From contig JAITLC010000091.1 of NCBI GenBank assembly GCA_031278095.1, positions 1 through 38,157 of the forward strand: a stretch of 38,157 nucleotides of DNA. The letters run 5' to 3'. This document shows positions 23,812-32,642 of the stretch, piece after piece. The position numbers and the translations under genes are program-made. Source of the DNA: Treponema sp. (GTDB taxonomy: Bacteria > Spirochaetota > Spirochaetia > Treponematales > Breznakiellaceae). Under the pieces are notes generated by a model. That model was not told the origin of the DNA, ran no database searches, and was given only the letters and a program-made list of their open reading frames with translations. How positions within the stretch are numbered: position 1 is the first letter of the stretch; every line of letters begins with the position of its first letter.

Positions 23812-24810
23812 ATGAAAAAGATAAGCCTTACCGGCATCAAGCCTACCGGTGAACTCCACATCGGCAACTACTTTGGGGCGATCAGGCCCGCCCTGGAACT
23901 TGCCTCAAGCTACGACGCCCGCTATTTTATAGCCGATTACCACGCGCTTAATACCATCAAAAACCCCAAAGAGCTTTCCTCCCTTATCCGGGGAGTGGCC
24001 GCAGGCTGGCTTGCCGCAGGGCTTGACCCGGAAAAGGTGATCTTTTACCGCCAGTCTTCGATTCCGGAAACTTTTGAACTTAGCACCCAGATTGCGGCCT
24101 TTACGCCAAAGGGGCTTATGAACCGCGCCCACGCGTACAAGGCGGCAGTCCGGGAAAACAGTGAAAAGGGAAACGATCCCGATGCCGGTATCAACATGGG
24201 ACTTTACACATATCCGGTGCTCATGGCCGCGGATATCATTCTTTTTGATTCCGATGTAGTGCCCGTGGGAAGCGATCAGGTGCAGCATATTGAGATGGCC
24301 CAGGACATTGCCCAGGCGGTTAACTACAACTACAAACAGGAAGTGCTGAAGATTCCCCAGGCGATGATTCAGCAGAATGCGGCTGTGGTGCCGGGACTTG
24401 ACGGACGCAAGATGAGCAAGAGTTACGGAAATACCATTCCCCTTTTTTCGCCGGAAAAACAGCTCCGCAAACTGATCATGCGGATCGTTACCAATTCCCA
24501 GCCGCTTGAGGAGCCCAAAGATCCCGAACAGAGCCAGATATATCTTCTCTACAAACTTTTTGCCACGGCGGAAGAACAGGCCTCCCTTGCAGCCCGTTAC
24601 CGGGCAGGAGGCATGGGCTGGGGGGAAGCCAAGGAGGAACTCTTCAGGGCCGCCAACCGGGAACTTTCACCGCTGCGGGAACGCTACGAGGCGATCATGG
24701 CCGATCCGGCAGGTCTCGACAGAATTCTTGCGGAAGGGGCTGCGAAAGCCCGTCCCATAGCCGCCGCTACGGTGAAACGTTTCAGAAAAGCCTCGGGGAT
24801 AGATCTGTAA
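23812..24810 (+). CDS. trpS: Tryptophan-tRNA ligase
   Basis: 332 aa from the ATG at 23812; an upstream in-frame start at 23803 would lie inside the promoter. Class I signatures: GELHIGNY (13-20, HIGH motif) and KMSKS in DGRKMSKSYGN; GSDQVQHIEMAQDIA is the conserved TrpRS block. Length is normal for the family. It charges tRNA-Trp in the cytoplasm. A GNAT gene follows five bases after the stop. Confidence 0.95.
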   Translation: MKKISLTGIKPTGELHIGNYFGAIRPALELASSYDARYFIADYHALNTIKNPKELSSLIRGVAAGWLAAGLDPEKVIFYRQSSIPETFELSTQIAAFTPKGLMNRAHAYKAAVRENSEKGNDPDAGINMGLYTYPVLMAADIILFDSDVVPVGSDQVQHIEMAQDIAQAVNYNYKQEVLKIPQAMIQQNAAVVPGLDGRKMSKSYGNTIPLFSPEKQLRKLIMRIVTNSQPLEEPKDPEQSQIYLLYKLFATAEEQASLAARYRAGGMGWGEAKEELFRAANRELSPLRERYEAIMADPAGLDRILAEGAAKARPIAAATVKRFRKASGIDL

Positions 24811-24815
24811 TTATT

Positions 24816-25991
24816 ATGATCACAGAATATTCCAGGGCGGACATCGATGATTATGAAGAATTGATTGATTTGGCGAACTATGTGTTCAGCCATGCTCATA
24901 AACCTACCGATTTTCCTACCCTTCTTCCCAAACTGTATAAACGTGAATACTTTATGGATGCTGCGCACTATCTGTGCAGGGAGGATGGAAAGATAAAGGC
25001 GGCCGTAGGGGCCTACCCGCTTGAAATGAAGCTATGCGGCACAAGTCTCCGGGGCCGCGGCATAGGCATGGTATCCGTGCATCCCTACAGCCGCTCCAAA
25101 GGCTATATGAGGGAACTTATGAACCGGGCGCTGGAAGACATGAGAAAGGACGGCATGGTTTTTTCCTGCCTCGACGGAAGGCGGCAGCGGTATGAATATT
25201 TTGGTTTTAGCCCGGTGGGAACGATTTTTTCTTTTGAGTGCAACTCCTTCAATATACGCCATACGCTCGACAAAAACGTTGTCTCTTCCCTCAGCCTCAG
25301 GCGGCTTTGTCCAAAAGATTCAGCGCTTGTCGAAGAAATCCGCTTCATGCACGAGGCAAAACTGGAAAACGGCGCAGGATTTGTACGCCGCAAGGATCGT
25401 TTCTTCGACATCCTTGCTTCCTGGGAGAACAGCGTTTATGCGGTTCTCGACGGAGACAAATTTTCCGGTTATCTCATATACAATGAAAAAGAAAACCTTA
25501 TAAACGAAGTAAACCTTAAAGATACCGGACGGTTGGCCGAAATCATAAACCTCTGCCTGAAATCCTATCCTCCCGGCAAAACGGTAAGGGTCAACGTCCA
25601 CCCCCACGAAACCGTAAAACTTAAAGCTCTTTCCCGTTTTGCGGAAAGCTTCGCCATGGAACCGTCCTACAGTTTTAATATCTTTAATTACAGGAGTTTT
25701 CTGGAAGCCTTTGTAAAATTACAGTGTTCCCTAAGGAACGTGGAGGATGGCGCATTTGTCTTTGAAATTGAGAACGGAGAACGGCTCTGCGTCAGGGTTT
25801 CAGGCGGCGAGTCAACGGTAACCGAAGCCTCCCCCCCTGAAGCAGCCGGATTTAAATTCGGCCCTCTTGAGGCAACGGAATTTTTCTTTTCTCCCATAAC
25901 GCCCTACGCTTCCTCCCTCATTGCGGAAAATTCTTTTCTCCGGAGCCTTCTTCCACTGCCTCTTTTTTTTGAAAACGCCGACGGGGTGTAA
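24816..25991 (+). CDS. Eis-like GNAT N-acetyltransferase
   Basis: 391 aa. N-terminal GNAT domain with GIGMVSVHPYSRSKGYMRELM (82-102; acetyl-CoA loop RSKGY), a second GNAT-like domain, then a C-terminal SCP2-like part (VFEIENGERLCVRVSGGE). This three-part build is that of the Eis family. Eis acetylates aminoglycosides and protein lysines in mycobacteria; the substrate here is unknown. No ribosome site precedes the start, so it is probably translated by coupling to trpS. Its 3' end overlaps the convergent RecQ-like gene by 74 bases. Confidence 0.85.
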   Translation: MITEYSRADIDDYEELIDLANYVFSHAHKPTDFPTLLPKLYKREYFMDAAHYLCREDGKIKAAVGAYPLEMKLCGTSLRGRGIGMVSVHPYSRSKGYMRELMNRALEDMRKDGMVFSCLDGRRQRYEYFGFSPVGTIFSFECNSFNIRHTLDKNVVSSLSLRRLCPKDSALVEEIRFMHEAKLENGAGFVRRKDRFFDILASWENSVYAVLDGDKFSGYLIYNEKENLINEVNLKDTGRLAEIINLCLKSYPPGKTVRVNVHPHETVKLKALSRFAESFAMEPSYSFNIFNYRSFLEAFVKLQCSLRNVEDGAFVFEIENGERLCVRVSGGESTVTEASPPEAAGFKFGPLEATEFFFSPITPYASSLIAENSFLRSLLPLPLFFENADGV

Positions 25992-27582
25992 ACGCAACAA
26001 TCTTGTTCTTCCAGAAAAAGTTTTTAACAACCTTCAGCTTCCCGGCCTTTACAAGACCCCGGATCGCCTCTGCGGCTTCGTTTTCAGACCAGGCAGCGGT
26101 TTCTGCGTCCGCAAGTAATGCCGCAGCTTCATTGACGGTGTAAGACCTTCCATGACGGAGGAAAAATCCGCAGAGGCTCTGTTCTTCCCTGAATTTAGTC
26201 CCGGCATTGCCGTCACAGACATCGCAGCAACCATGTTCGGGGCTGTTCCTTTCTCCCTCGTAGTTGAGGAGGCCAAGAAGTTGTTCACGGCGGCAAACAG
26301 AAACGGTACGGGCATAGGAGAGAAGGCTCTCCATACGTTTCCTTCCGGCCTCATCTTTTGCACACCGGAGCCGGTTTTCGTCCTCCGGTCCCCAGAGAAG
26401 GTACGCTTCGGAAGCTTCCCCGTCCCTCCCTGCCCGACCGGATTCCTGGAGATACGCCTCCACCGACGGGGGACAGTCGCGGTGTATCACGGTACGTATA
26501 TCGGCCTTGTCAACGCCCATGCCATAGGCACAGGTACTAACAAGCACAGCGTTACTGTTGTCAAAGAACCACTCCTCCACGGCCTTCTTCTCTTCCCTGC
26601 TTAAACCCGCATGGTAGAATTTTATCCCCGGCGCGGGATGGCCTTCATGCGATGCGGCATCCCAAATTTCCGCAAGACTGTTGACAAGATAACGGGAAAG
26701 TCTTTCCGTTCCGGAACGGGATGAGCAGAAGACAATTGCCGGCAGGGCCTTTTTCAGTACCAGATCCCGGACAGCAAGATCCCTGAGTATGCAGGCTCCG
26801 GCGGCATAGCGTATATTGACTCTGTCGGGATTTCCAACGATGCGGCCAACTTCTCCGCCGAAGATATAGCGGCCTATTTTCTCCAATACCGGAGTTCCGG
26901 CCGTGGCGGTAAACGCCGTTACAAGAGCCCTGTGTCCCGTACCGGCGCTGTTTCTGTTTACCGCTTCGATGATCTCGTTTATCCGCAGATACGAGGGCCG
27001 GAAGCTTTCTCCCCACTCGCTTACACAGTGGGCTTCGTCAATGACAATGTGGGCTATGTTCAGCGAGGGAAGTTCCTTCAACACCGATTCTGTCAACAGT
27101 ACCTCGGGATTTGCAATGATAAAACGGCTCCCTCCCTCCCGGAGGGCCTTGAAGATCCGCTGCCGTTCTTCTTTATCCTGAGCCCCGCGGAGTATCACCG
27201 GGGCAAAGCCTCTCTCCCGCAAACGCCTTTCCTGATCCGCCATGAGGGACAATATAGGATAGATAACCAGTGTGGGGCCGGAGAGGATCATTGCCGGGAG
27301 TTGAAAACAGAGAGACTTCCCCGCCCCGGTGGGAAGGATCACTATCTGTCCTCCGGGGGCATCCCGGTCATCCCAGGCAAGAGAGGAACCTTCACCCTGC
27401 CGGTTCGGTTGAGGAGCAGGCGCCGGATGTTCGGTCAAACCGGCAGGCCAGGCGAGAGGAATGCCCTGCGTCTCCGCCGACTCAAGGATATTCGCAATCA
27501 CGAGCCTCTGGTAGGGGAAAAGATAGGAGAGGCCGAATAGCTTTTTTACCGCGAGGCTAAGGGGATCTTCCGGTTCCGTCAT
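25918..27582 (-). CDS. RecQ-like ATP-dependent DNA helicase, short form
   Basis: 554 aa. Walker A LPTGAGKS (83-90), DEAH box IDEAHCVSEWGESFRPSY (181-198), motif VI ESGRAGRDGE, then a zinc-binding CRREQLL...CCDVC region. These identify the RecQ superfamily 2, 3'-5' helicases that work in recombination and repair. There is no HRDC domain, and about 40 extra residues, proline-rich (about 37-78), lie between motif 0 and motif I. GAGGAGG precedes ATG. It overlaps the neighbour at its 3' end. Confidence 0.9.
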   Translation of the reverse strand: MTEPEDPLSLAVKKLFGLSYLFPYQRLVIANILESAETQGIPLAWPAGLTEHPAPAPQPNRQGEGSSLAWDDRDAPGGQIVILPTGAGKSLCFQLPAMILSGPTLVIYPILSLMADQERRLRERGFAPVILRGAQDKEERQRIFKALREGGSRFIIANPEVLLTESVLKELPSLNIAHIVIDEAHCVSEWGESFRPSYLRINEIIEAVNRNSAGTGHRALVTAFTATAGTPVLEKIGRYIFGGEVGRIVGNPDRVNIRYAAGACILRDLAVRDLVLKKALPAIVFCSSRSGTERLSRYLVNSLAEIWDAASHEGHPAPGIKFYHAGLSREEKKAVEEWFFDNSNAVLVSTCAYGMGVDKADIRTVIHRDCPPSVEAYLQESGRAGRDGEASEAYLLWGPEDENRLRCAKDEAGRKRMESLLSYARTVSVCRREQLLGLLNYEGERNSPEHGCCDVCDGNAGTKFREEQSLCGFFLRHGRSYTVNEAAALLADAETAAWSENEAAEAIRGLVKAGKLKVVKNFFWKNKIVAFTPRRRFQKKEAVEEGSGEKNFPQ

Positions 27583-27799
27583 GGACGCCTCCTCTATATA
27601 TAGATAGTCATGACAGAAGAATACTCAAGCAAAAATGACAAACATAATTAATATCCGTCAACAATGAGAAGATGTATACACCGTTGAAGCGAGGACCGAT
27701 TATGAGGTTTGGCTTTTCAGGCCGGGGTTTCCATGAATGGCTGCATATCATCCGTATCGGCAAGGCGAAGGAATTCCCGGAAAAACCGGATCTACGGCA
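27583..27799. other. Spacer between recQ-like gene and URO-D remnant
   Basis: It holds the ribosome-binding site of the helicase gene and the small ORF at 27702-27818 on the plus strand. No hairpin repeat is seen. Confidence 0.4.
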
Positions 27800-27818
27800 C
27801 TATGAAATCGCCGAATAG
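27702..27818 (+). CDS. Possible small ORF, 38 aa, unknown
   Basis: It encodes MRFGFSGRGFHEWLHIIRIG and 18 further residues ending in HYEIAE. GAGGA lies six bases before the ATG, a good ribosome-binding site. No family is recognised, and it overlaps the antisense URO-D remnant by 19 bases. It could be a short peptide or the start of a lost gene. Confidence 0.3.
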   Translation: MRFGFSGRGFHEWLHIIRIGKAKEFPEKPDLRHYEIAE

Positions 27819-27980
27819 GCCGCCTCAACCGGCTTGAAGATGTTTCCCTCCGGGGTGTCCCGGCCGCATTGATCCCCCGGAGAGGAGGAAGCCGCCGCCC
27901 GCTCCGGCATCGTCTATCGCCTTCTTTGCCGCCCGCTCCGCTATTTCCGGCTCCTTTACCCGCAGTTTGAATGATGTCCG
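27800..27980 (-). pseudogene. Uroporphyrinogen-decarboxylase-family C-terminus, frameshifted remnant
   Basis: On the minus strand one frame reads FKLRVKEPEIAERAAKKAID then DAGAGGGFLLS; after a frameshift the next frame reads PGDQCGRDTPEGNIF then KPVEAAYSAIS and stop. Both parts together match the end of a URO-D/MtaA-like methyltransferase (GGGF-LS-GDQCGRDTP-EN). Everything upstream has been lost. It lies directly downstream of dapL. Confidence 0.65.
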
Positions 27981-27984
27981 AATA

Positions 27985-29190
27985 CTATATTTTAAGACGG
28001 CTCAGCCTGGAGCAGGCCTCTTCGACATCGACCCGGTGTCCGAAGGCGCTGAAACGGATAAAACTTTCCCCCGCGGGGCCAAAGCCGGCACCGGGAGTTG
28101 TTAGCACCTGACAGGTTTCCAGAATCTCGGCAAAGACATCCCAGCTCTTGCGGCCGGGAAAACAGGCCCAGATATAGGGGGAATTGTCCCCGCCTATGCA
28201 GGAGATCCCCAGGGCCTGCAATGCGCTGCGGATAAGCGCCGCGTTTCCCAGGTAAAAATCGGTAAGCTGCCGTACTTCCCTGAGGCCTTCACTGTCCAGG
28301 GCTGCAAGGCCCCCGGCCTGGGCAATGTTGGAAGCGCCGTTGAAGATCGTGCCGGCAATCCGGGCCCAGTCCGCGTTGACGCTTTCCCCGCCTGAATACT
28401 TGAGATCCTTCGGCACAACAGTCCAACCGAGGCGTACTCCGGTAAAGCCCGCAGGTTTACTGAACGAGTTTACTTCAATGGCACAGCTTTTACTTCCTTC
28501 GATTTCGTAGATCGACTTGGGCAATCCGGCGTCCCGGATAAATTCACTGTAGGCCGCATCAAATATGATAATGCAGCCCTTCTTCCGTGCGGCCTGTACC
28601 AGCGATGCAAGCTGTTCCCGTGAGGCTGCGGCCCCGGTGGGATTGTTGGGCGAACAGAAATAGACAAGAGCGTCTGCGGGCAGCAGGGAAAGATCGGGAA
28701 AGTAATTGTTTCCCGCCGTACAGGGAAGGTACACAATACCGTCGTAACCCGTACCATTCCAGGAAGAGGCGGCGCCGATAAGCACGGAACCGTCTACATA
28801 AACCGGATAGGAGGGATCCTGCACGGCAACCTTTGTCCCTGCGCCGAAGAGCATCTGAAGCCTCCCGATGTCGCATTTGGCTCCGTCGGAGATAAAGATC
28901 TCTTCCGCGGTAAAGGTGTTCCGGTAAAAGACCGCGGAAATTTTTTCCCGGAGCGAAAGAAGTCCCTCGTCCTGGTAACCGGAATAACCCTCTACCGTCC
29001 CTAGCCGCCTGGCTCCTCCGACAAGACCTTCATCAATGTGGGGCAGGAGCGGTTCCGTGGTATTCCCCACCCCCAGGCTGATGATCTTTGCATCAGGATG
29101 AGAGGCTGCAAATTCCCGTCTCCGTCTGGCAATTTCCGGAAAAAGGTAGCCTGCCTGAATATTGGCAACACAGGTATTCCGCTTTAACAT
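27985..29190 (-). CDS. dapL: LL-diaminopimelate aminotransferase
   Basis: 401 aa, class I aminotransferase fold. Signatures specific to DapL include SLGVGNTTEPL, SDGAKCDIGRLQMLFG (101-116), VQDPSYPVYVD and the PLP lysine Lys245 in NSFSKPAGFTG. DapL converts tetrahydrodipicolinate straight to LL-diaminopimelate, skipping the acylated route of DapD/DapE. AGGAG lies seven bases before ATG. It is the last gene of the lysine cluster and is separated from lysA by a hairpin-rich 112-base gap, so it may also have its own promoter. Confidence 0.93.
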   Translation of the reverse strand: MLKRNTCVANIQAGYLFPEIARRRREFAASHPDAKIISLGVGNTTEPLLPHIDEGLVGGARRLGTVEGYSGYQDEGLLSLREKISAVFYRNTFTAEEIFISDGAKCDIGRLQMLFGAGTKVAVQDPSYPVYVDGSVLIGAASSWNGTGYDGIVYLPCTAGNNYFPDLSLLPADALVYFCSPNNPTGAAASREQLASLVQAARKKGCIIIFDAAYSEFIRDAGLPKSIYEIEGSKSCAIEVNSFSKPAGFTGVRLGWTVVPKDLKYSGGESVNADWARIAGTIFNGASNIAQAGGLAALDSEGLREVRQLTDFYLGNAALIRSALQALGISCIGGDNSPYIWACFPGRKSWDVFAEILETCQVLTTPGAGFGPAGESFIRFSAFGHRVDVEEACSRLSRLKI

Positions 29191-29206
29191 CTTGTTCTCC
29201 TATAGA

Positions 29207-29254
29207 ATGAAACTTAGTTTCATATTCGGAATAACTCCGCATTCATTCGAATGC
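29207..29254. promoter_or_regulatory. Two palindromes upstream of dapL
   Basis: ATGAAAC-TTA-GTTTCAT (29207-29223) ends 17 bases from the dapL ATG, close to its ribosome site; GCATTC-ATTC-GAATGC lies at 29239-29254. Operator or attenuator roles are possible but untested. Confidence 0.4.
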
Positions 29255-29278
29255 ATGAGGAGAGCTTAGGATCCGCGC

Positions 29279-29302
29279 GGAAATAACATGAATGTTATTT
29301 CC
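29279..29302 (-). terminator. Hairpin flush with the lysA stop codon
   Basis: GGAAATAACAT (29279-29289) and ATGTTATTTCC (29292-29302) pair perfectly, 11 bases with a 2-base centre, right after the lysA TAA. No T-run follows, so it may be a 3'-end stabiliser or weak terminator. Confidence 0.5.
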
Positions 29303-30610
29303 TTAATTGCGCGTCTCCCCGGCAAAAAAATTTCTGGCTGCTTCCAGATCCAGAGTTGCAAAGTAATCCGACAGCGTTTCTGCCCGTCTTATTTCCGTTA
29401 TCGTGCCGCCGGGACGAAGCAGCAGCTCCCCGCAGCGGAGCTTGCCGTTGTAGTTAAATCCCATGGCCCTACCGTGGGCTCCGGCATCGTGAATCACCAC
29501 AAAGTCGCCGGGAGAGCGGCCGTAATTTTCCGCGGCGGTTTCAATTTTGGGGAGTTTCCGCTGAACGGCGAACTTGTCGTTATTCTCACAGAGGCTCCCG
29601 GCCACATCGTATGTTTCCGTTGCGGGAACATGTTCCTTGCCGGGAACGGTGATATGATGATAGGCCCCATACATTCCGGGCCGCATAAGATCCGCCATGC
29701 AGGCATCCAGCCCTATATATTCCCGGTAGATACTCTTCCTGTGGACGGCATGGGTAACAAGCCAGCCATAGGGGCCGGTAATGGTTCTGCCCCATTCGGT
29801 ACGGATACCCATGGGATCAAGTCCTGCGGGTTTCAGAATTTCATCGCAGGCTTTCTTTATTCCTGCAGCAAGAACCTTGTAATCAACGGCCTCCTGTTCC
29901 GGCCTGTAGGGAATCCCCACACCGCCGCCCAGGTTGATAAACTCAAGCCGTACCCCGGCCTTTTCCTTTACTTCTACCGCCAGATCAAAGAGCATCCGTG
30001 AGGTTTCAATATGGTAAGGAATGGACAATTCATTACTGGCTACCATGGTGTGCAGGGCCAGCCGTTTGGCGCCTTTGGTCTTGAGGATTTTGAAACCTTC
30101 GATGATCTGTTCCCTGGTAAAACCGAATTTTGCCTCCTCGGGTTTTCCGATGATCGCATTTCCTTCCCTGATGGGGCCGGGATTGTAGCGGCAGGAAACC
30201 AGTTCGGGTATCCCTGCGGCCTTTTCCAGAAACTCTATGTGGCTAAAATCGTCAAGGTTGATCACCGCTCCAAGACTCCGGGCAAGGCGGTATTCTTCCG
30301 CGGGCGTTTCGTTGGAGGTAAACATATTGTCTTCCCCCTTCATGCCTGCAATGTCCGCCAGCACCAGTTCCGCATAACTTGAACAGTCCGACCCTATACC
30401 TTCGGAGGCGAGAATCTTCAGGATAAAGGGATTGGGCAGAGCCTTTACCGCAAAGTGTTCCTTGTAAGAAGGAAAAACTGAAAAAGCCTCCCTGATTGCC
30501 CGGACATTCTTCCGTATCGCCGCTTCATCGTAAACATAAAAAGGCGTGGGATAACGCTTTACAATTTCTGTTAGCCGTTCATGTGACAGGGGAAATGTCT
30601 TTGCCGCCAT
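29303..30610 (-). CDS. lysA: Diaminopimelate decarboxylase
   Basis: 435 aa from the ATG at 30610, which has AGGA before it and follows the asd stop by 10 bases; the frame is open further upstream but inside asd. PLP lysine Lys56 in FAVKALPNPF, DCSSYAEL, the Gly-rich FINLGGGVGIPYRPEQ and GSLCENNDKFA (acid-binding Cys) are all present. This fold-III enzyme turns meso-diaminopimelate into L-lysine, the last step. Confidence 0.93.
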   Translation of the reverse strand: MAAKTFPLSHERLTEIVKRYPTPFYVYDEAAIRKNVRAIREAFSVFPSYKEHFAVKALPNPFILKILASEGIGSDCSSYAELVLADIAGMKGEDNMFTSNETPAEEYRLARSLGAVINLDDFSHIEFLEKAAGIPELVSCRYNPGPIREGNAIIGKPEEAKFGFTREQIIEGFKILKTKGAKRLALHTMVASNELSIPYHIETSRMLFDLAVEVKEKAGVRLEFINLGGGVGIPYRPEQEAVDYKVLAAGIKKACDEILKPAGLDPMGIRTEWGRTITGPYGWLVTHAVHRKSIYREYIGLDACMADLMRPGMYGAYHHITVPGKEHVPATETYDVAGSLCENNDKFAVQRKLPKIETAAENYGRSPGDFVVIHDAGAHGRAMGFNYNGKLRCGELLLRPGGTITEIRRAETLSDYFATLDLEAARNFFAGETRN

Positions 30611-30620
30611 AAACCATCCT

Positions 30621-31724
30621 TTATCCGATATATCCTTTGTACCTGAGGAGTTCCGCATTGAGAATACCGCCGCCCGCGGCTCCCCGGACAGTGTTGTGGG
30701 AAAGACCGACAAAACGGATGTCAAAAACATTGCAGGGCCGGAGCCTCCCCAGCGTTACCGCCATGGCCTTGCCGGAATTACGATCCTTGCGGGGCTGGGG
30801 CCTGTCGTTCTCTTCCCTGTAGATGATAGGCTCCGCGGGAGCCATGGGGAAAGATTCCCGCTGGGGCAGAGCCTTAAACTCTGTCCAAACCCGCTTAATT
30901 TCCTCCAGAGACGGTTTCTTTTCACCGAATTCAAGGCTTACACATGCGGTGTGCCCGTCCACAACAGGAACCCTGTTGCAGTGCGCGCTCAGCTTTGGAT
31001 ATTCGGCGTTCCTAAAACTCCCCCCCTCGATGGAGCCGAGGATCTTCAAGGGTTCCAGTTCGCTTTTTTCTTCCTCTCCGCCGATATAGGGAATAATGTT
31101 ATCGATCATGTCGAGACTTGAAACACCGGGATAACTTGCGCCGGAAACCGCCTGCATGGTACTTACTATGAGACGCTTCACCTCATAGCCTGCCCTGATA
31201 AGAGCATACACAGGAGTAGTGTAGCTCTGTATGGAACAGTTCGGCTTGACGGCGATAAAGCCCTTGTCCCAGCCGCGGTTTTTACGCTGCGCAGGAATAA
31301 TGTCCGCATGATCGGGGTTTACTTCGGCAATAAGCATGGGTATGTCCGGCTTCCAGCGGTTGGCGGAGGCATTGGAGATCACCGGGATTCCGGCGGCGGC
31401 ATAGGCTTCCTCCAGGGATTGAATTTCCTCTTTTCCCATATCCAGGGCGCTGAACACAAAGGCGCAGTCTCCCCGCTTTGCGGCGACAAGGGTCCGGGAG
31501 ACATCATTGGCATCGCCAACAACAAGATCCGCCGCACCCGCAGGAAGCTCTCCTCCTGTGGCAACCCAGCGCCCGGCCACAGCATCACTGTATTTTTTAC
31601 CTGCACTACGGGGGCTCGCCGCCGCATAATGGACTTCAAACCAGGGGTGATTGTTGAGCAGGGCAATGTACTGCTGCCCTACCATGCCGGTAGCGCCCAG
31701 GACGCCTACGGGAATCTTTGACAT
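30621..31724 (-). CDS. asd: Aspartate-semialdehyde dehydrogenase, archaeal/fungal type
   Basis: 367 aa. NADP site GATGMVGQ (10-17), catalytic Cys163 in KPNCSIQSYTTPVY, and GASYPGVSSLDMIDNIIPYI. The spelling is that of the archaeal/fungal subfamily rather than the usual E. coli type, so it may have been acquired or retained from another lineage. It reduces aspartyl phosphate to aspartate semialdehyde, the substrate of DapA. It lies 4 bases after the dapA stop. Confidence 0.92.
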   Translation of the reverse strand: MSKIPVGVLGATGMVGQQYIALLNNHPWFEVHYAAASPRSAGKKYSDAVAGRWVATGGELPAGAADLVVGDANDVSRTLVAAKRGDCAFVFSALDMGKEEIQSLEEAYAAAGIPVISNASANRWKPDIPMLIAEVNPDHADIIPAQRKNRGWDKGFIAVKPNCSIQSYTTPVYALIRAGYEVKRLIVSTMQAVSGASYPGVSSLDMIDNIIPYIGGEEEKSELEPLKILGSIEGGSFRNAEYPKLSAHCNRVPVVDGHTACVSLEFGEKKPSLEEIKRVWTEFKALPQRESFPMAPAEPIIYREENDRPQPRKDRNSGKAMAVTLGRLRPCNVFDIRFVGLSHNTVRGAAGGGILNAELLRYKGYIG

Positions 31725-31728
31725 GATC

Positions 31729-32631
31729 TTACTCCGTTAAAAGGCCCAGAGACGCCAGCTCTTTCCGCAGAATCTCTGTGTTTTTGGAAGACAGGGGGCC
31801 CAGAGGCAGCCGGGCAGGCCCGGCGGGAAGGCCCGCCATGTTCATGGCTGCCTTGATCGGCGCCGGATTGGTTTCGATGAAGGCGGCCTTCATAAAGGGA
31901 AGCAACTCAAAGTGAATACGCCTGGCTTCGGTATAGTTCCCTTCAAGACAGGCCCTTGTCAGGGCAGTAACTTTGGCGGGAAGAAGGTTACTGATAACAG
32001 AAACAGTACCATCGCCCCCCAGGGCGCAAAGCGGCAGGGTAAACGCATCATCCCCGCTCAGCACCCGGAAGGGGTTGGAAGCGTTACGCTTCATGGCAAT
32101 GTTGGCAATCACATCCCCAATCTGGCCCATGTCCCCGCTGGATTCCTTGACGCCGGCAATACCGGGAATCTCCGCAATTTTTTCCATGAGGGACGCAGGA
32201 ATGTTCCGTCCGGTACGACCTGCAATGTTATAGACCACAACGGGAATGCCCACAGCGGCGGCGGCTTCAAAATGGGCAATAAGCCCCGAATCGTTGGGTT
32301 TGTTGTAATACGGAGTTACCACCAGCGCCGCACCGGCCCCCAGATCTTTTGCCCGTTTTGTATACTCAAGCATGGACTTTGTAGAGTTTGATCCCGTTCC
32401 GACAATAAGAGGAACCTTTCCCCCAACTTCCTTCACCGCAATACGGATAAGTTTCTCCTCTTCACTTTCCTCAAGAGTCGGGGTTTCACCTGTCGTGCCA
32501 AGAGGCACAAGACCGTCAATACCCTCTTCAAGCTGAAACTGAATCAGACGGCGGAAACCGTCATAGTCCACTTCTCCATCGTCCTTCATTGGTGTAACAA
32601 GGGCCGTAAAGGTTCCCCTCAGACTGAGCAT
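31729..32631 (-). CDS. dapA: 4-hydroxy-tetrahydrodipicolinate synthase
   Basis: 300 aa, normal length. Schiff-base Lys162 in AGVKESSGD, Tyr134 in VVVYNIAGRTG and the GTTGETPTL (45-53) loop are the expected active-site set. It condenses pyruvate with aspartate semialdehyde. AGGAAG precedes ATG. It begins a second transcription unit of the cluster: the gap upstream (32632-32896) has its own promoter and a structured leader. Confidence 0.95.
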   Translation of the reverse strand: MLSLRGTFTALVTPMKDDGEVDYDGFRRLIQFQLEEGIDGLVPLGTTGETPTLEESEEEKLIRIAVKEVGGKVPLIVGTGSNSTKSMLEYTKRAKDLGAGAALVVTPYYNKPNDSGLIAHFEAAAAVGIPVVVYNIAGRTGRNIPASLMEKIAEIPGIAGVKESSGDMGQIGDVIANIAMKRNASNPFRVLSGDDAFTLPLCALGGDGTVSVISNLLPAKVTALTRACLEGNYTEARRIHFELLPFMKAAFIETNPAPIKAAMNMAGLPAGPARLPLGPLSSKNTEILRKELASLGLLTE

Positions 32632-32642
32632 GTTAAATCTTC

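Noticed and set aside
30611..30730. N-terminal extension of lysA
   Set aside because: It lies within asd and lacks a ribosome site; the ATG at 30610 has AGGA and the protein then aligns normally.
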